DNA from: Hennigella sp045598825
GTDB lineage: Bacteria > Bacillota_I > Bacilli_A > Mycoplasmatales > Mycoplasmoidaceae
Assembly (NCBI GenBank): GCA_045598825.1
Contig: JAZRUX010000005.1
Location: 1-43,838, forward strand
DNA: 43,838 bases
Direction of reading: 5' to 3'
In this document: positions 28,287 through 39,421 of the stretch, one piece after another
Layout of the letters: each line of letters starts with the position of its first letter
How positions within the stretch are numbered: position 1 is the first letter of the stretch
Translations under genes and position numbers: made by a program
Notes under the pieces: generated by a model
Told to the model about the DNA's origin: nothing
Databases searched by the model: none
The model's input: only the letters and a program-made list of their open reading frames with translations

Positions 28287-29657
28287 TTATTTAAAATCTT
28301 CATTTAGTAATCTGTTTAGTTCAACAGCATATTCCATAGGAAGCTGTTCAGTAAATGGTTCAAGGAAACCTAATGACAACATGTTCTTGGCTTGTTTGTC
28401 ATCTAATCCTTTTGTATTTAGATAAAATAGTTTTTCCTTATCAAGTTGTGTTACTTTTGCTTCGTGCTTTATAAAACTTGTTTTATTTTCTATTGTTTCT
28501 AATGGGATAGTTCGACTGACAGATTTATTATCTAATAATAATGTATCACATACAACCTCAGCATGACAATGGTGTGCATCCCTAAGGATTTTAACTTCAC
28601 CACGGTAATCAGCTCGTCCACCGTCATGAGCAATAGATTTAGCAAGAATACTACTTCTAGTATATGGTGCAAGGTGAATCATTTTTGCCCCAGCATCATG
28701 AATAACACCATGATGGGCCAAAGCAATAGATATACACTTGCTTTTAGCATGAGCGCCAGCAAGAATTGTTGCTGGATATTTCATATTTAGTTTCGAACCG
28801 ATGTTACCATCGACTCATTCCATAATAGCATTTTCTTGGCAAATAGCTCGTTTGGTAACAAGGTTCAAAACATTGTCAGATCAGTTTTGAATTGTTGTAT
28901 AACGACATGTTGCATCTTTATTTATAAAGGCTTCAACAACTGCAGCATGTAAGTTATTCTTATCATAGATTGGTGCAGTGCACCCTTCAATATATGATAA
29001 AGATGCTTTGTCTTCGACAATAATCAAAGTTCTTTCAAATTGACCCATTTGTCGTGTGTTAATTCTAAAGTAAGCTTGCAAAGGTTTTTCTAATTTAACA
29101 CCTTTAGGGATGTAGATGAAACTCCCACCAGATCATACTGCAGTATTTAATGCAGCATATTTGTTATCACTAGCAGGAACTAATTTACCAAAATACTTCT
29201 TAACAATTTCTGGACAGATTTGTAACGCTTTTTCTATATTACAAAAGATTACCTTTTGTTTTGCTAGCTCTTGTTGAATCTTATTGTAAACAACTTCAGA
29301 GTCATATTGGTTGTTTACTCCTGATAGGAACTTAGCTTCAGCATCAGTTACTTTTAAACGTTGAAATGTATCTTTAATTTTTTGTGGAACATCAGCTCAG
29401 TCATTTGTCATCTTTGCTGCATTAGACACATAATATGTATATTCATCAAAATCAATATGCCTTAAGTCTGGTCCTCATTTAGGATTTTTTAGTTTTCTAA
29501 ATAAAGCAAAAGCAGCCAAACGTTTTTGTAACATTCAGTCCGGTTCATTTTTACTTTTGCTTATAGCTTTAATGACTTGTTCATTAAGTCCTTTTTTAAA
29601 GGCAAACTTATTTTTGATTTTGTCATGAAAACCATATTTATAATCTTTATTTTTCAT
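28287..29657 (-). CDS. sufB: Fe-S cluster assembly protein SufB
   Basis: Core scaffold of the SUF system, on which clusters are built together with SufC and SufD. The 456-residue protein has WSGGSFIYIPKGV, YIEGCTAPIY, the segment AHHGVIHDAGAKMIHLAP and, near the end, SFIKHEAKVTQLDKEKLFYL with the conserved Glu/His positions, and the typical end LGFLEPFTEQLPMEYAVELN. Length is normal. Its start overlaps the sufU end by 11 bases. In Gram-positives the order is usually sufC-D-S-U-B, exactly as here. Confidence 0.96.
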
Positions 29658-30081
29658 AACTGTCAATTGCCCTTTGAATTGCTTGAATACCAGTTATTGC
29701 ACATTTAACACGGTTAGCTTGCTTGTTTACATTCTTGTAAACAATTAGTTTGCCAAGTAATTCTTTACTGTGCTTCTTTCCAAGAATCATATCCAGATAA
29801 TTTGCAATGATTTTCTTTGCCAGGTTAACTGGTTTGCCAACAATCTCTTCAATTAGTAAGTCTGTACTGGAAGTACAGATAGCACAACCAATTCCAGAAA
29901 ATTTAGCATCTTTAACCTTGCCTTTTTCAATTAAAACATAGCCATCGATATTGTCGATACATGATGGACTATCATTGTGACCATAAAGATATTTTCCTTT
30001 TGGTTTAGTTTCAACCTTGTTAGCAGGAGATTCATAATGGTCAATAATTAATTCTTTTGCTAATTCATTATTAATTTCCAT
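29647..30081 (-). CDS. sufU: Sulfur-transfer protein SufU
   Basis: Zinc protein that takes persulfide sulfur from SufS and passes it to SufB. The 144-residue protein has the three conserved Cys: PSCIDN (residue about 41), GIGCAICTSS (about 66) and RVKCAIT (about 128), plus the zinc Asp in NIDGY. The length is normal. A strong GGAGG site lies between the sufS stop and this ATG. Confidence 0.94.
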   Translation of the reverse strand: MEINNELAKELIIDHYESPANKVETKPKGKYLYGHNDSPSCIDNIDGYVLIEKGKVKDAKFSGIGCAICTSSTDLLIEEIVGKPVNLAKKIIANYLDMILGKKHSKELLGKLIVYKNVNKQANRVKCAITGIQAIQRAIDSYEK

Positions 30082-30089
30082 AGCGCCTC

Positions 30090-31289
30090 CTATAAGATGA
30101 TTTCATCACCCTTCTTAAAATTTTTAAGAATAGCAACGAATTTATCAATCTCTTCTTTTGCATTGTAGAAGTATAAACTTAGCCTAACAGCTGCTTGTGT
30201 GTTAACAATATGATGTGCTAATTTAGCACAACTTAATCCAGCACGACAAATAATGCCTTTAGTACCTAATCAACTAGCAAGATCTTGGGCATGGACTTTT
30301 TTTATATTAAAGTAAACAATTGCTTCTGGCTGTTCTTTGTTATAAATAACAATATCTTTAATAGTTTTTAATTTGTTGATAAAGTATTTTTTTAAATTAT
30401 TTTGATATGAAGCAATTTTGTCGAAACCAACCTTATTTAAATAATTAATTGCTGCTTCTCAACCAAAGATTTGTGCAAGTGGCATAGTTCCACCTTCAAA
30501 CTTTTCAACATTGTTATTTAAAACATAGTTTTCTTTGTCAATTGTTTGGTTCATTCCTCCACCATATTTAATTGGTTGAAGTAGTGTTAATCATTTGCTT
30601 GCCATATAAACAACACCAAGACCAGTTGGACCTAATAGTTTATGACAACTGCAGGCAACGAAATCAATACCACATGAAACATCAATTTTATGATGTGGTA
30701 AATATTGTGCAGCATCCATTACTATAATAATGTTTGGGTTGACGGCCTTCGCTTTTTTAACTAATGTTAAATAATCAAAATCATTACCAACAATATTACT
30801 ACTACCAGCAAAGGTGATAACTTTTGTTTTCTTTGTTATAGCCTTTAAGAATGTTTGGGCCGTAGGAATGATATCTTGTGGCAAGTATTTTAGTTTAAAA
30901 CATCCTTGCTTAGCCAATCTAATTCAAGGCAATAAGTTGGAAGCATGTTCCAATTTAGAAATTAACACTTCCTCATCTTTTTTAATAAAACCATTAGCAA
31001 TGCCATAAGCAATAAGATTTAAACCTTCAGTTGCCCCAGAAGTAAAAACAATGTTTTTACTTGAAGCGTTAAATAGTTTGGCCGTCTTATTGCGAATTTC
31101 TTGTACTTTTTGTGTGGTTTTAAAAGCTAATGCAGAATCATTATTATGAGTGTTTGTGCCATAATTAATGTAATAGTTTGCCTCAGCGTCAATTACACAT
31201 TTAGGTTTTAATGAAGTAGCAGCAGAATCAAAATAGATTAAGCCTTTGTGCTTAGTGATTCAAGGAAAATCTTTACGGTATTTATTCAT
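30090..31289 (-). CDS. sufS: Cysteine desulfurase SufS
   Basis: PLP enzyme that takes sulfur from cysteine. The 399-residue protein has YFDSAATSLKP near the start, TSGATEGLNL, the PLP-binding Lys in ACSCHKLLGPTGLG (near residue 225), and the sulfur-carrying Cys in GIICRAGLSCAKL near residue 358. Length is normal for group II desulfurases. A strong GGGAGG site precedes the ATG, and the start overlaps sufD by eight bases. Confidence 0.96.
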
Positions 31290-31890
31290 AACTACCTCCC
31301 ACTAAAATTCTAATATCTTGTTGAATATTGATCTTATTTTTTATCAGATAAGGTTTAAGGTCTTTGATAAAGCTATCAATTAAAAATTGATATGCTTCCA
31401 ATTTGCTCAAACCTTTTGTGTTTAGATAGAAAATAATTTCTGGATCAACTTGGCCAATATTGACAGTATGTTTTGCAACAATATCATTAATATTTATGTC
31501 TAAGCATGGTAATGCTTGGATAGTCGAATCATTATCAAAAATCAAACCATCAATCATTTGATTAATTGTGTTTTTGTTTGTTTTAGTAGAACAATTTGAG
31601 ACACAATTGACCTTAACTGATGCATGATTGTTAGCAAGAGATTTTACATATATGTTGCTAACAGAGCCATTCCCAATGTGGTTAACATTAATATTTAAAA
31701 TTTTACTATTTTTGTTTGCTATAAGCAAACAATAAATGTTAACTTCATTATTATTTTTTAGTTTAATATCTAGAGTTTTATGAATATCCTTCTGATCATT
31801 GGCAACAAAATAAATATTAGCCTTTTGATTGCTGCTAAAGCTAGGTGTTTCTACTTCATTACTATTTTTTAAAAAGATATTAGAAAACAT
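31282..31890 (-). CDS. sufD: Short SufD-like protein
   Basis: A 202-residue protein, about half the usual SufD length. It keeps the C-terminal part of the SufB/SufD core: short beta-helix-like strands (NNEVNIYCLLIANKNSKILN, INVNHIGNGSVSNIYVKS), the segment IVAKHTVNIGQVDPEIIFYL and the helix LNTKGLSKLEAYQFLIDSFI seen at the end of SufD. The N-terminal helical domain is missing. It is placed between sufC and sufS, where sufD normally lies, and overlaps both. It is a reduced SufD that could still pair with SufB; no frameshift is visible. Confidence 0.88.
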   Translation of the reverse strand: MFSNIFLKNSNEVETPSFSSNQKANIYFVANDQKDIHKTLDIKLKNNNEVNIYCLLIANKNSKILNINVNHIGNGSVSNIYVKSLANNHASVKVNCVSNCSTKTNKNTINQMIDGLIFDNDSTIQALPCLDININDIVAKHTVNIGQVDPEIIFYLNTKGLSKLEAYQFLIDSFIKDLKPYLIKNKINIQQDIRILVGGSYE

Positions 31891-32665
31891 CTTTCAAACT
31901 GTCCATTTCTAGCTTTTTGATTGATTTTTTAGCATATTTGCTAAATCCAACTTTTAATGCTTTAAATAACTTTTGTCCATTACCTGATTCAACAATTGTG
32001 TTGTTTGCAATTGTGATATATTTGTTTGGTTTGATTCGTTTTAATAATTGTTCTTGATGTGAAATTAAGATAATAATCTTATCCTTCTTAATTTTATTAA
32101 TTTCAGTTGCAATTATTTTTAAACTGTCAACATCACAACCTGAATCAACTTCATCAAGAAGCAAAACATCGTTTTTCATTAAAAACATTTGGACAAGTTC
32201 GTTCTTCTTTTTTTGCCCACCCGAAAAATTAACATTATTATTACGCTTAAGTAAATTTAAATCCATATTAAGCTCACTAAATTTAGGTGTAACTAAATTA
32301 TGTAGTGTAATTGGATCAATTTTTTTGTCACTATGTGCATTTGCAATAATCTTATATAAATCAATCAGTTTTACACCTTCAAGTTCCATCGGACTTTGAG
32401 CTAAATAGAAAAATCCTAATTTAGCTATTTGATCAGTGGAAACATTTGCAATGTTTTTACTGTTGTATGTAATTGAACCCTTATTAACCTTAAAGGCATA
32501 ATGATGCATTAATGTTTTTAAAAAACTACTTTTACCAGCACCGTTAGGTCCTATAATTGCAATTACATCACCTGTTTTTGCCTTAAGGTTAATGTTTTTA
32601 AGCAATAAATTGTTTTCTACACTAATACTTAGTGTATTTACATTTAATAAGTTTATTTTTTTCAT
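31880..32665 (-). CDS. sufC: Fe-S assembly ATPase SufC
   Basis: ABC-type ATPase that drives shape changes in SufBD. The 261-residue protein has Walker A IGPNGAGKSSFLK near residue 38, Q-loop YLAQSPMELEGV, signature NFSGGQKKKNELVQM and Walker B LLLDEVDSGCDVDSLK, the last two typical of SufC. It is a cytoplasmic ATPase, not a transporter. First gene of sufC-D-S-U-B-proS; a divergent promoter region separates it from the large lipoprotein gene. Confidence 0.96.
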   Translation of the reverse strand: MKKINLLNVNTLSISVENNLLLKNINLKAKTGDVIAIIGPNGAGKSSFLKTLMHHYAFKVNKGSITYNSKNIANVSTDQIAKLGFFYLAQSPMELEGVKLIDLYKIIANAHSDKKIDPITLHNLVTPKFSELNMDLNLLKRNNNVNFSGGQKKKNELVQMFLMKNDVLLLDEVDSGCDVDSLKIIATEINKIKKDKIIILISHQEQLLKRIKPNKYITIANNTIVESGNGQKLFKALKVGFSKYAKKSIKKLEMDSLKDVF

Positions 32666-32677
32666 ATTTATTGTATT

Positions 32678-32689
32678 TATAATTATAAT
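32678..32689. promoter_or_regulatory. Overlapping divergent -10 boxes (suf operon and large lipoprotein)
   Basis: TATAATTATAAT gives two plus-strand -10 matches, 39-45 bases before the lipoprotein ATG, and ATTATA at 32682-32687 is a minus-strand TATAAT, 17 bases before the sufC ATG. Polymerases for the two directions would compete for the same bases. Confidence 0.5.
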
Positions 32690-32727
32690 AGTAAAATAAT
32701 ATATATTTATTAAAAAGAGGAAACAAA

Positions 32728-35700
32728 ATGAAATTTAAGAAATTGTTAATTTCTGCTAGCATTGTTGCAGCCAGCTCTGGCCTTTTAGCAACAGTACTAA
32801 CAAGCTGTGCTAAAGAAGATATTGATGAAGACCTAAAAATAGAATTAGATGATAGTGGTAAGCTATTTGATAATTCAAAAATAGGCGATGAAAGTTTAAT
32901 TGACTTCAAGACTGCAGTTAGACAAGCTTTGACACGTAGTTCAACATGAGATACATTTAAAGAAGCTTTAGCCGAAGAAATCGTTTATAAATGATACGAA
33001 GACCGTGCATCTAAAGATAAAGATGACAAAACAAAAAACCAAGGTTTCCGTACTTTATTAGATGAATGAAAATATAAGGCTGACGAAACATACAATGAGA
33101 ATTTAGATAGCTGCAAATCAAAATATGGTGCCAACTATAAATTCTATTTCCAAAATGAATATTTAGCGCCTAATGGTGGAACTGAAGAAAGCTACAAACA
33201 TTCGCTAATCATGGCTAATGTTAAAGCTGACTTTGTTGCAAAAGCTTTTGCAACAAGCTATTTTGGTATATTAAAATCTAATTCACAAAATGCTGGTGAA
33301 AGTTTCCCTCACATTTTCTCAGATGCGACTATAGATATTAACCGTACTAAATTAAATGATCCCACAACATGGCCAAAATTAGGATTCTATGCAAAAGTTA
33401 ACAAGAGTTTTGCTCCTGGTGATGGTTCTGAAATTGACCCTGATTATTTATCACGTCAACCAGACGGTGATTATGCTGTTATTCAAAACTTCGTTTTTAA
33501 CCGCTGATTTACAACAGAAAAACCATTCTTCTCATCTGCTGCATTATTCAAATACTCTAACCCAGCGCAATCTGGCGGTAAACTAGACAACATTTATAAT
33601 GCTGATACTGGTGTAACTATTCCAACTGATAATCCAAATGAAACATTCCCATTTTTTGGTGGTGTTAAGATTACATCTAATGCATATACAGGTACAAATG
33701 CTTATTGGCAATGATACCAAGCATTAGTTGGTGGGTCATTTGAAACATTAGGCTATTTTGATGCAGATAAGACTCCAAATGGATCTATTTCTATTCCAAA
33801 GAAATATACTGAAGACTCACAAACAGTATTATTGTGTTCTGCATCACAAATGATTGGTGGCGACAATGCACTATATGTTCCATATGCGTTAGCATCTACT
33901 GCTTTATATAACCAAATGATGTTGGATACAGATGAACCATCATATAAACCTGGATTGTCTGAAGTAAAAAACATAATAACTCAACAAGCATTAGAAGCAA
34001 ATGTTGATTTAGAACATATGCCTGCTGGTGAAGATGATGCAAGAATCTTAAAGAACTTCTTCTATCAAGACACTGCAAATGTTCCTACTGACATTAAGTC
34101 ATATCTAGATTTAAACAAAGTTTATGGTGGCTTAAATGGTAATGTTTACCACTGCCCATTATTTAAATCTGATTCTGCTTATACATACTTCTACGGTGAC
34201 AAAACACAAACTGGACGTGCAAGTTCAGGTGTAAGATATATCACTAACAATGTACAAGTAAATTTAGGTAAGGCTGGTTCAACTACTGGAACATATTTAA
34301 ATCAACAACCATGAGTTCTTGAATTAAATGAAACAGGAATGCATGCACAAACTATTGACGGTTTCAATTATGTTTATAGTTTTGCTCCTGCACAAAGAGC
34401 AGAAGCATTAAAGAACTTTATCAAATATCGTTTAATGCAAAAGAAGCAAGGCTATGATAATGGTATCATCTCTGCTGATTTACTAGAAGGTGAAAGCTCA
34501 AAACTAAAATCATATTTTGAAAAGAACTTTGCTGATATCGTTCTTGAAATGGCAAGTGCTGATGTAACTACAACAGATGCTGAAACAAACATCTTTAGAA
34601 AAGTTGATTCTTATAAAGAAGCAACACCAGCAAGTGACACTAAATTCTTAAATGTTATTGCAACTGACCAAAAATTAGCAACAACTGATGAAGAAATTAA
34701 TGGTTTTAAGGATTATTTAAAACAAACTACACAATTTGCTATTAATAAGAAACAATATGATGCGATCGTTAAAGCTAACGATACAATTTACGGTTACCGT
34801 AAATCACAAATTGATAATTCTAAAACATTTGTTGGAACTAAAAAATTTAGCAATGGATTATTAGCTCCAATAGCTTATGGATACCACGGTAATGACTATG
34901 ATGCTTATCGAACAACACATGCATATAACATTGTAAATTTACTATTTGATCCAACTGCGGCAAAAGAAGCTAGTGTTGATGAATTAAATCAGATGTTAAT
35001 AGATATTGCTGGTTTATCATTTATTACTACAGCAACATCTGCTGCTGTTGACACAGACAATGGTTTTAGTCCACAAATTAAAGAAGCAAAGAAAGTTAAT
35101 TCAAACCGTTTCTGATATAAATCTGCATTAGTTGACAAGATTATGTATTCATTTATGGGCAATCATACAATTGCTAATGCAATAAAACAAAACTCATACT
35201 CATATTACATACAACACGCAATGAGCGAAGATGATTTCCCAATTATAACAATTTTACAATCATCAGAATTTCGTCAAGCAAGCGCTTCAACATATGCAAA
35301 ATCAAAATTATTGACAGGCGATAAGAACTTTGCTTCTTATGCTTCTTCTGTTTCAGATGATTTCTTTGCAATTATGGATTCTGCTATTACTAAAAAAGCA
35401 TCTGAGGCTTGTCTAACTGATGGTGAATATAATGATGTTGCTCTTGAACAATATTTGTATTATTCAACAATCGCTTACTTAACTAAGAATCACTTTACTA
35501 ACTTCTATACTGAATTAGGCAAAAAGATTCCTGGTGATGATAAAGCATTCATTGGTTATTTAACTAAATATGATATTTATGGAATACCATCAATACCAAC
35601 ATATAACCAACCATTTACTAGCGTTACTGAGACACCATTTAATTGAAAAGCGGATATTGATAATATTTTTGATAAAGCTGGATATACTGGTGGAACAAGT

Positions 35701-36666
35701 TCTGCATTAACGACTCCAGATCGTGTTGGTTTTGATCAATATTGGAATGTTACAAATAAGAAATTCACATCTGCACAAACAGCCCCTACAACATTATCCG
35801 GTTTCTTAGGACTACAAACTTCATCTAACGTTTTATGTGATGACCTTAAAACTGCTGTAAATGAAAAATTGTATGAATCTGTTAATGGTTCTCCTATTCT
35901 TGGAACAACTGCAGACACACATGGCTACAATGATGGTGCATTATTTGCATGAGCTATTCCTAATAAGGAAGAAGTTGTTGCTGAGTTTGCTTTTGATGAC
36001 ATTACATGAAAGAGCCCAGATGGTGATAAGACTATTACATTTGAACAATTCAAACAATTTGGGCAAGCTGCAAAACTTGCAAGCAAGATTGCTGGATGTT
36101 CAACAATTGATGATATTAAAGGTTATGCAAAGAAAATTGGTGATGCATTAGATGGATACAATTTATTTGATCAAATTGCTGATAGTACACAAGTGATGAC
36201 TGATGATCCAATCAATGGTTATAAATACTTGATGTTAGAAGAGCTTTTAAAGAAGACTGACAATGTATACTACTATGCTAACGCCTTTGAAAGATTAGTT
36301 AATACACAAATTCACAACCCAGGTATTGAAACTGAATACTTGTTTATTGATGGCAATGATGCATACAAGTTAATGATTACTCAATTAAACAAAGCTGACT
36401 TTGAATTTAAAACACTTGCACCAATTCAATATGACACAGCAAAACATGAATGAGTTATGCCAGAAGGATGCGGTATAACAGCCCCTGAATTCTGATACTT
36501 GCTATGTCAATTAGCAACTGAACCATCAATTCAACAATCTGCTATCACTGATGCTGTTCAAACTTGTTATGGTGAAAATCGTCTTGTAATTTACGATGCT
36601 CAACTATACAACCAATTTGACTCAACTTGAATTAAAGATTGAACAAATAAACCAATGGGAGAATAA
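32728..36666 (+). CDS. Large surface lipoprotein (1312 residues)
   Basis: The longest gene in the window. The signal MKFKKLLISASIVAASSG leads to the lipobox LTSC with the lipidated Cys at residue 27, then an acidic spacer. Residues about 50-190 (FKTAVRQALTR, LLDEWKYKADETYNENL, YFQNEYLAPNGGTEESYKHS) look like the helical foldase-type domain (SurA/PrsA N-terminal) seen in some mycoplasma lipoproteins; this is a shape match only. The remaining ~1100 residues are mixed and rich in Tyr, Asn and Asp, with no motif I know. AGAGGA precedes the ATG. One continuous frame, with TGA as Trp throughout, ended by a terminator. Confidence 0.88.
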
Positions 36667-36689
36667 AAAAGAGGCATTGCCTCTTTTTT
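36665..36689. terminator. Bidirectional terminator after the large lipoprotein
   Basis: An 11-base stem (36665-36675 with 36679-36689), loop ATT, GAGGC core, T runs on both strands; it overlaps the stop of the converging small gene. Confidence 0.87.
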
Positions 36690-36966
36690 ATTTAAGTTTA
36701 GGAAAGAAATTTTTTAATTTAGTAACAATTTCAACATAACCAACTATTGCAATTGTTCCAGTTCTTTTTTTGCCCGTGTCACCAATATACATATCTATTG
36801 TTTGGTCACCAACAAAGTTTTGTTTTTTCAACTTAATTTGACCTTTTTTAACTTTAACTTTTTTAAGTTCTTTAATTCCTAAAGTTTTTATTCCTTCAGC
36901 AATTTCTTCTAATGTTGCTTTTGTGTTAACTTCAATGTTAGAAGCTGGTTTCATAGCTATTGCCAT
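36688..36966 (-). CDS. Small basic protein of unknown function
   Basis: A 92-residue protein, Lys-rich and with no membrane segment. It shows an N-terminal SNIEVNTKATLEEIAEGIKT helix, then short strands (KKVKVKKGQIKLKKQNF, GTIAIVGYVEIV), suggesting a small alpha/beta fold. The start was chosen at ATG 36966 because a GGAAG site lies before it; the ATG at 36987 overlaps a -10 box. It is separated from fusA by that gene's terminator. Possibly nucleic-acid binding given its charge, but there is no recognised domain. Confidence 0.75.
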   Translation of the reverse strand: MAIAMKPASNIEVNTKATLEEIAEGIKTLGIKELKKVKVKKGQIKLKKQNFVGDQTIDMYIGDTGKKRTGTIAIVGYVEIVTKLKNFFPKLK

Positions 36967-36985
36967 ATTTTTCTTCTTCCTGCTC

Positions 36986-36991
36986 ATTATA
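36986..36991 (-). promoter_or_regulatory. -10 box of the small basic protein gene
   Basis: TATAAT on the minus strand, about 20 bases before the chosen ATG and just after the fusA terminator, so the gene is transcribed separately. Confidence 0.5.
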
Positions 36992-37025
36992 TATATGAAA
37001 AGTCGTAGAAACTTGAAACCCAAAT

Positions 37026-37050
37026 AAAAAAAGAGGTTTGCCTCTTTTTT
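37026..37050 (-). terminator. Terminator of the rpsL-rpsG-fusA operon
   Basis: An 11-base stem (37026-37036 with 37041-37050 plus one T), loop of four, GAGG core, and a T run on the minus strand just after the fusA stop pair. Confidence 0.86.
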
Positions 37051-37055
37051 GCCTA

Positions 37056-39149
37056 CTATTTCTTTGCTGCAGCCTTTTGACCAGTTCTTGCAGCAACCAC
37101 TTCGTCGACAACACTCTTTGGCGCTTGAGCATAGTGACTAAATTGCATTACATAGTTTCCACGACCTTGTGTGAATGAACGTAAGTCTGTTGCATAACCA
37201 AACATGTTCTTTAAAGGAACTTTAGCTTTGATCATTTGAGCAGCTGCTCTTTGTTCAGTTGATTCAATAGTTCCACGACGTGAACTAATATCACCCATTG
37301 CATCTCCTAAGTATTGGTCAGGAACGACAACGTCAACTGCCATGATTGGTTCTAGTAATACTAGACCACATTTCTTTGAAGCTTCTTTTAAAGCCAATGA
37401 TGCAGCAACCTTAAATGCCATTTCTGATGAGTCAACATCATGGTATGATCCATCATATACTGTGGCTTTAATATCCATTAATGGATAACCAGCTAAAGGA
37501 CCGGTTTTCATTGCTTCTTGAATACCTTGGTCAATTGGTTTAATAAATTCACGAGGAATCTTACCACCAACAATATCATTAACAAATTCATAACCTTTAT
37601 CTTTATTAGGTTCGAATCTTACTCAACAGTGACCATATTGACCATGGCCACCAGATTGTTTAATGTATTTACCCTCTGCCTCACCAACCTTAGTAAATGT
37701 TTCACGGTATGAAACTTGTGGTGCACCAGCATTAACATCGACCTTAAATTCTCTTCGCATACGATCAACGATAATTTGTAAGTGTAATTCACCCATACCA
37801 GAGATGATACATTGACCAGTTTCATGGTCTGTGTATGTTCTAAATGTTGGGTCCTCTTCAGCTAGTTTTTGCAAAGCAATACCCATTTTTTCTTGGTCTG
37901 CTTTTGTTTTTGGTTCAACAGCTAAACTAATAACTGGTTCAGCAAACTTCATTGATTCTAGTTTAACATCTAGATCTTCTTCGCAAAGTGTATCACCAGT
38001 TGTAGTTGATTTTAAACCAACAACGGCACAAATATCACCAGCACCGATATCAGGAATTTCATTTCGGTTGTTTGAGTGCATCTTAATTAAACGTGAAACA
38101 CGTTCTTTTACACCACGCTTAGTGTTAATAACATAACTACCAGCATTTAAGTGACCTGAGTATAGACGAATGAATGTAATTCTACCTACGAATGGATCAG
38201 TTGCTACTTTAAACGCTAAAGCAACAAACTTATCTTGGTCAAGGTTCTTAAGTTCTAGTTCCTTGCCAGTTTCTTCGTCTTTTACTTTAATAGGTGGACA
38301 GTCTGCTGGAGATGGCAAGTAGTCAACTACTGCATCTAGTACAGCCTTAACACCCTTATTCTTAAATGAAGTACCACATAATACTGGGTGGAATTCAGCA
38401 GTTAATGTACCTTTACGGATACACATCTTTAATTCTTCTTCAGTTAATTCTTCACCATTTAGATATTTTTCCATGCACTTTTCATCATAGTTAACTGCTT
38501 CTTCAACTAAGATTTGTCTAAAGTGTTTTGCTTTTTCCATTAAGTCTGCTGGAATTTCAGCAATTTTATAGTCTTCTTCTGGTTTTCCATCGAACATACG
38601 ACATTTCATTGTTACTAAGTCAATAGTTCCGATGAAGTTAGCTTCTGCTCCAATAGGATATTGGATAGCAACACCTTTAGCTCCTAGGTTCTTTTTAATA
38701 GATTCTAGGCACATTTCAAAGTCTGCACCAATCTTGTCCATTTTGTTACAGTAAACAATTCTTGGTACCTTATATTCTGTTGCTTGTCTTCAAACTGTTT
38801 CAGTTTGTGGTTCGACACCTTGTTGACTATCAAGAACTGTAATAGCACCATCAAGTACTCTTAATGAACGTTCTACTTCAACTGTGAAGTCAACGTGTCC
38901 GGGAGTATCAATTAAGTTTAATTCATGTCCTTTTCAAGTAACATATGTTGCGGCAGCAGTAATTGTAATACCACGTTCTTTTTCTTGTTCCATTCAGTCC
39001 ATGGTAGCACCACCATCATGGACTTCTCCAATTTTGTGGGTTTTACCACCATGGAATAGGATACGTTCTGATGTAGTAGTCTTACCGGCGTCGATGTGAG
39101 CCATGATACCAAAGTTACGGTATTTTTCCAAAGGAAATTGTCTTGGCAT
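37056..39149 (-). CDS. fusA: Elongation factor G
   Basis: GTPase that moves tRNAs and mRNA through the ribosome. The 697-residue protein has G1 AHIDAGKTTT near residue 18, switch I with KERGITITAAATYVTW, G3 DTPGHVDFTVE, G4 CNKMDKIGAD, and downstream domains with SGMGELHLQIIVDRMRREF. The stop is doubled (TAG TAG at 37053-37058). TGA-coded Trp occurs at MDWMEQEKERG. It lies two bases after the zinc-ribbon gene in the str operon. Confidence 0.98.
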
Positions 39150-39151
39150 AA

Positions 39152-39412
39152 TTATTTAGTTCCTTTCTTTTTTACTTCTGTTTTAGATTCTGTTTTTGTT
39201 TCATCATCAGTTACATGTGTAACAACAGTTCTAGTTATTTCAATTGTTGTAGTTTTGCATTCAGGGCAAAATCAACGTTGAGAGAATAAACCACGTCGGC
39301 TTAAAACTTCTTTTTTACAGTGAGGACATCATCTTCATTGCTTTGTTAAAAGCTTAGAGATTATTCCTTCACTATTCCCATTTGAATGATTGTTATAACT
39401 TCAATCAGACAT
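39152..39412 (-). CDS. Small zinc-ribbon protein inside the str operon
   Basis: An 86-residue protein with a four-Cys zinc ribbon: CPHC at residues 29-32 and CPECK at 49-53. A short polar N-terminus precedes it, and a Thr/Lys/Glu-rich, probably disordered tail (TKTESKTEVKKKGTK) follows. Trp residues flank the ribbon (QWRWCPHC, SQRWFCPEC), all or nearly all coded by TGA. The ATG has an AGGAG site that overlaps the rpsG stop, so translation is coupled to S7. The gene sits between rpsG and fusA, which are usually adjacent. A ribosome-linked role is an inference from place only. Confidence 0.8.
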
Positions 39413-39421
39413 AACAAACTC

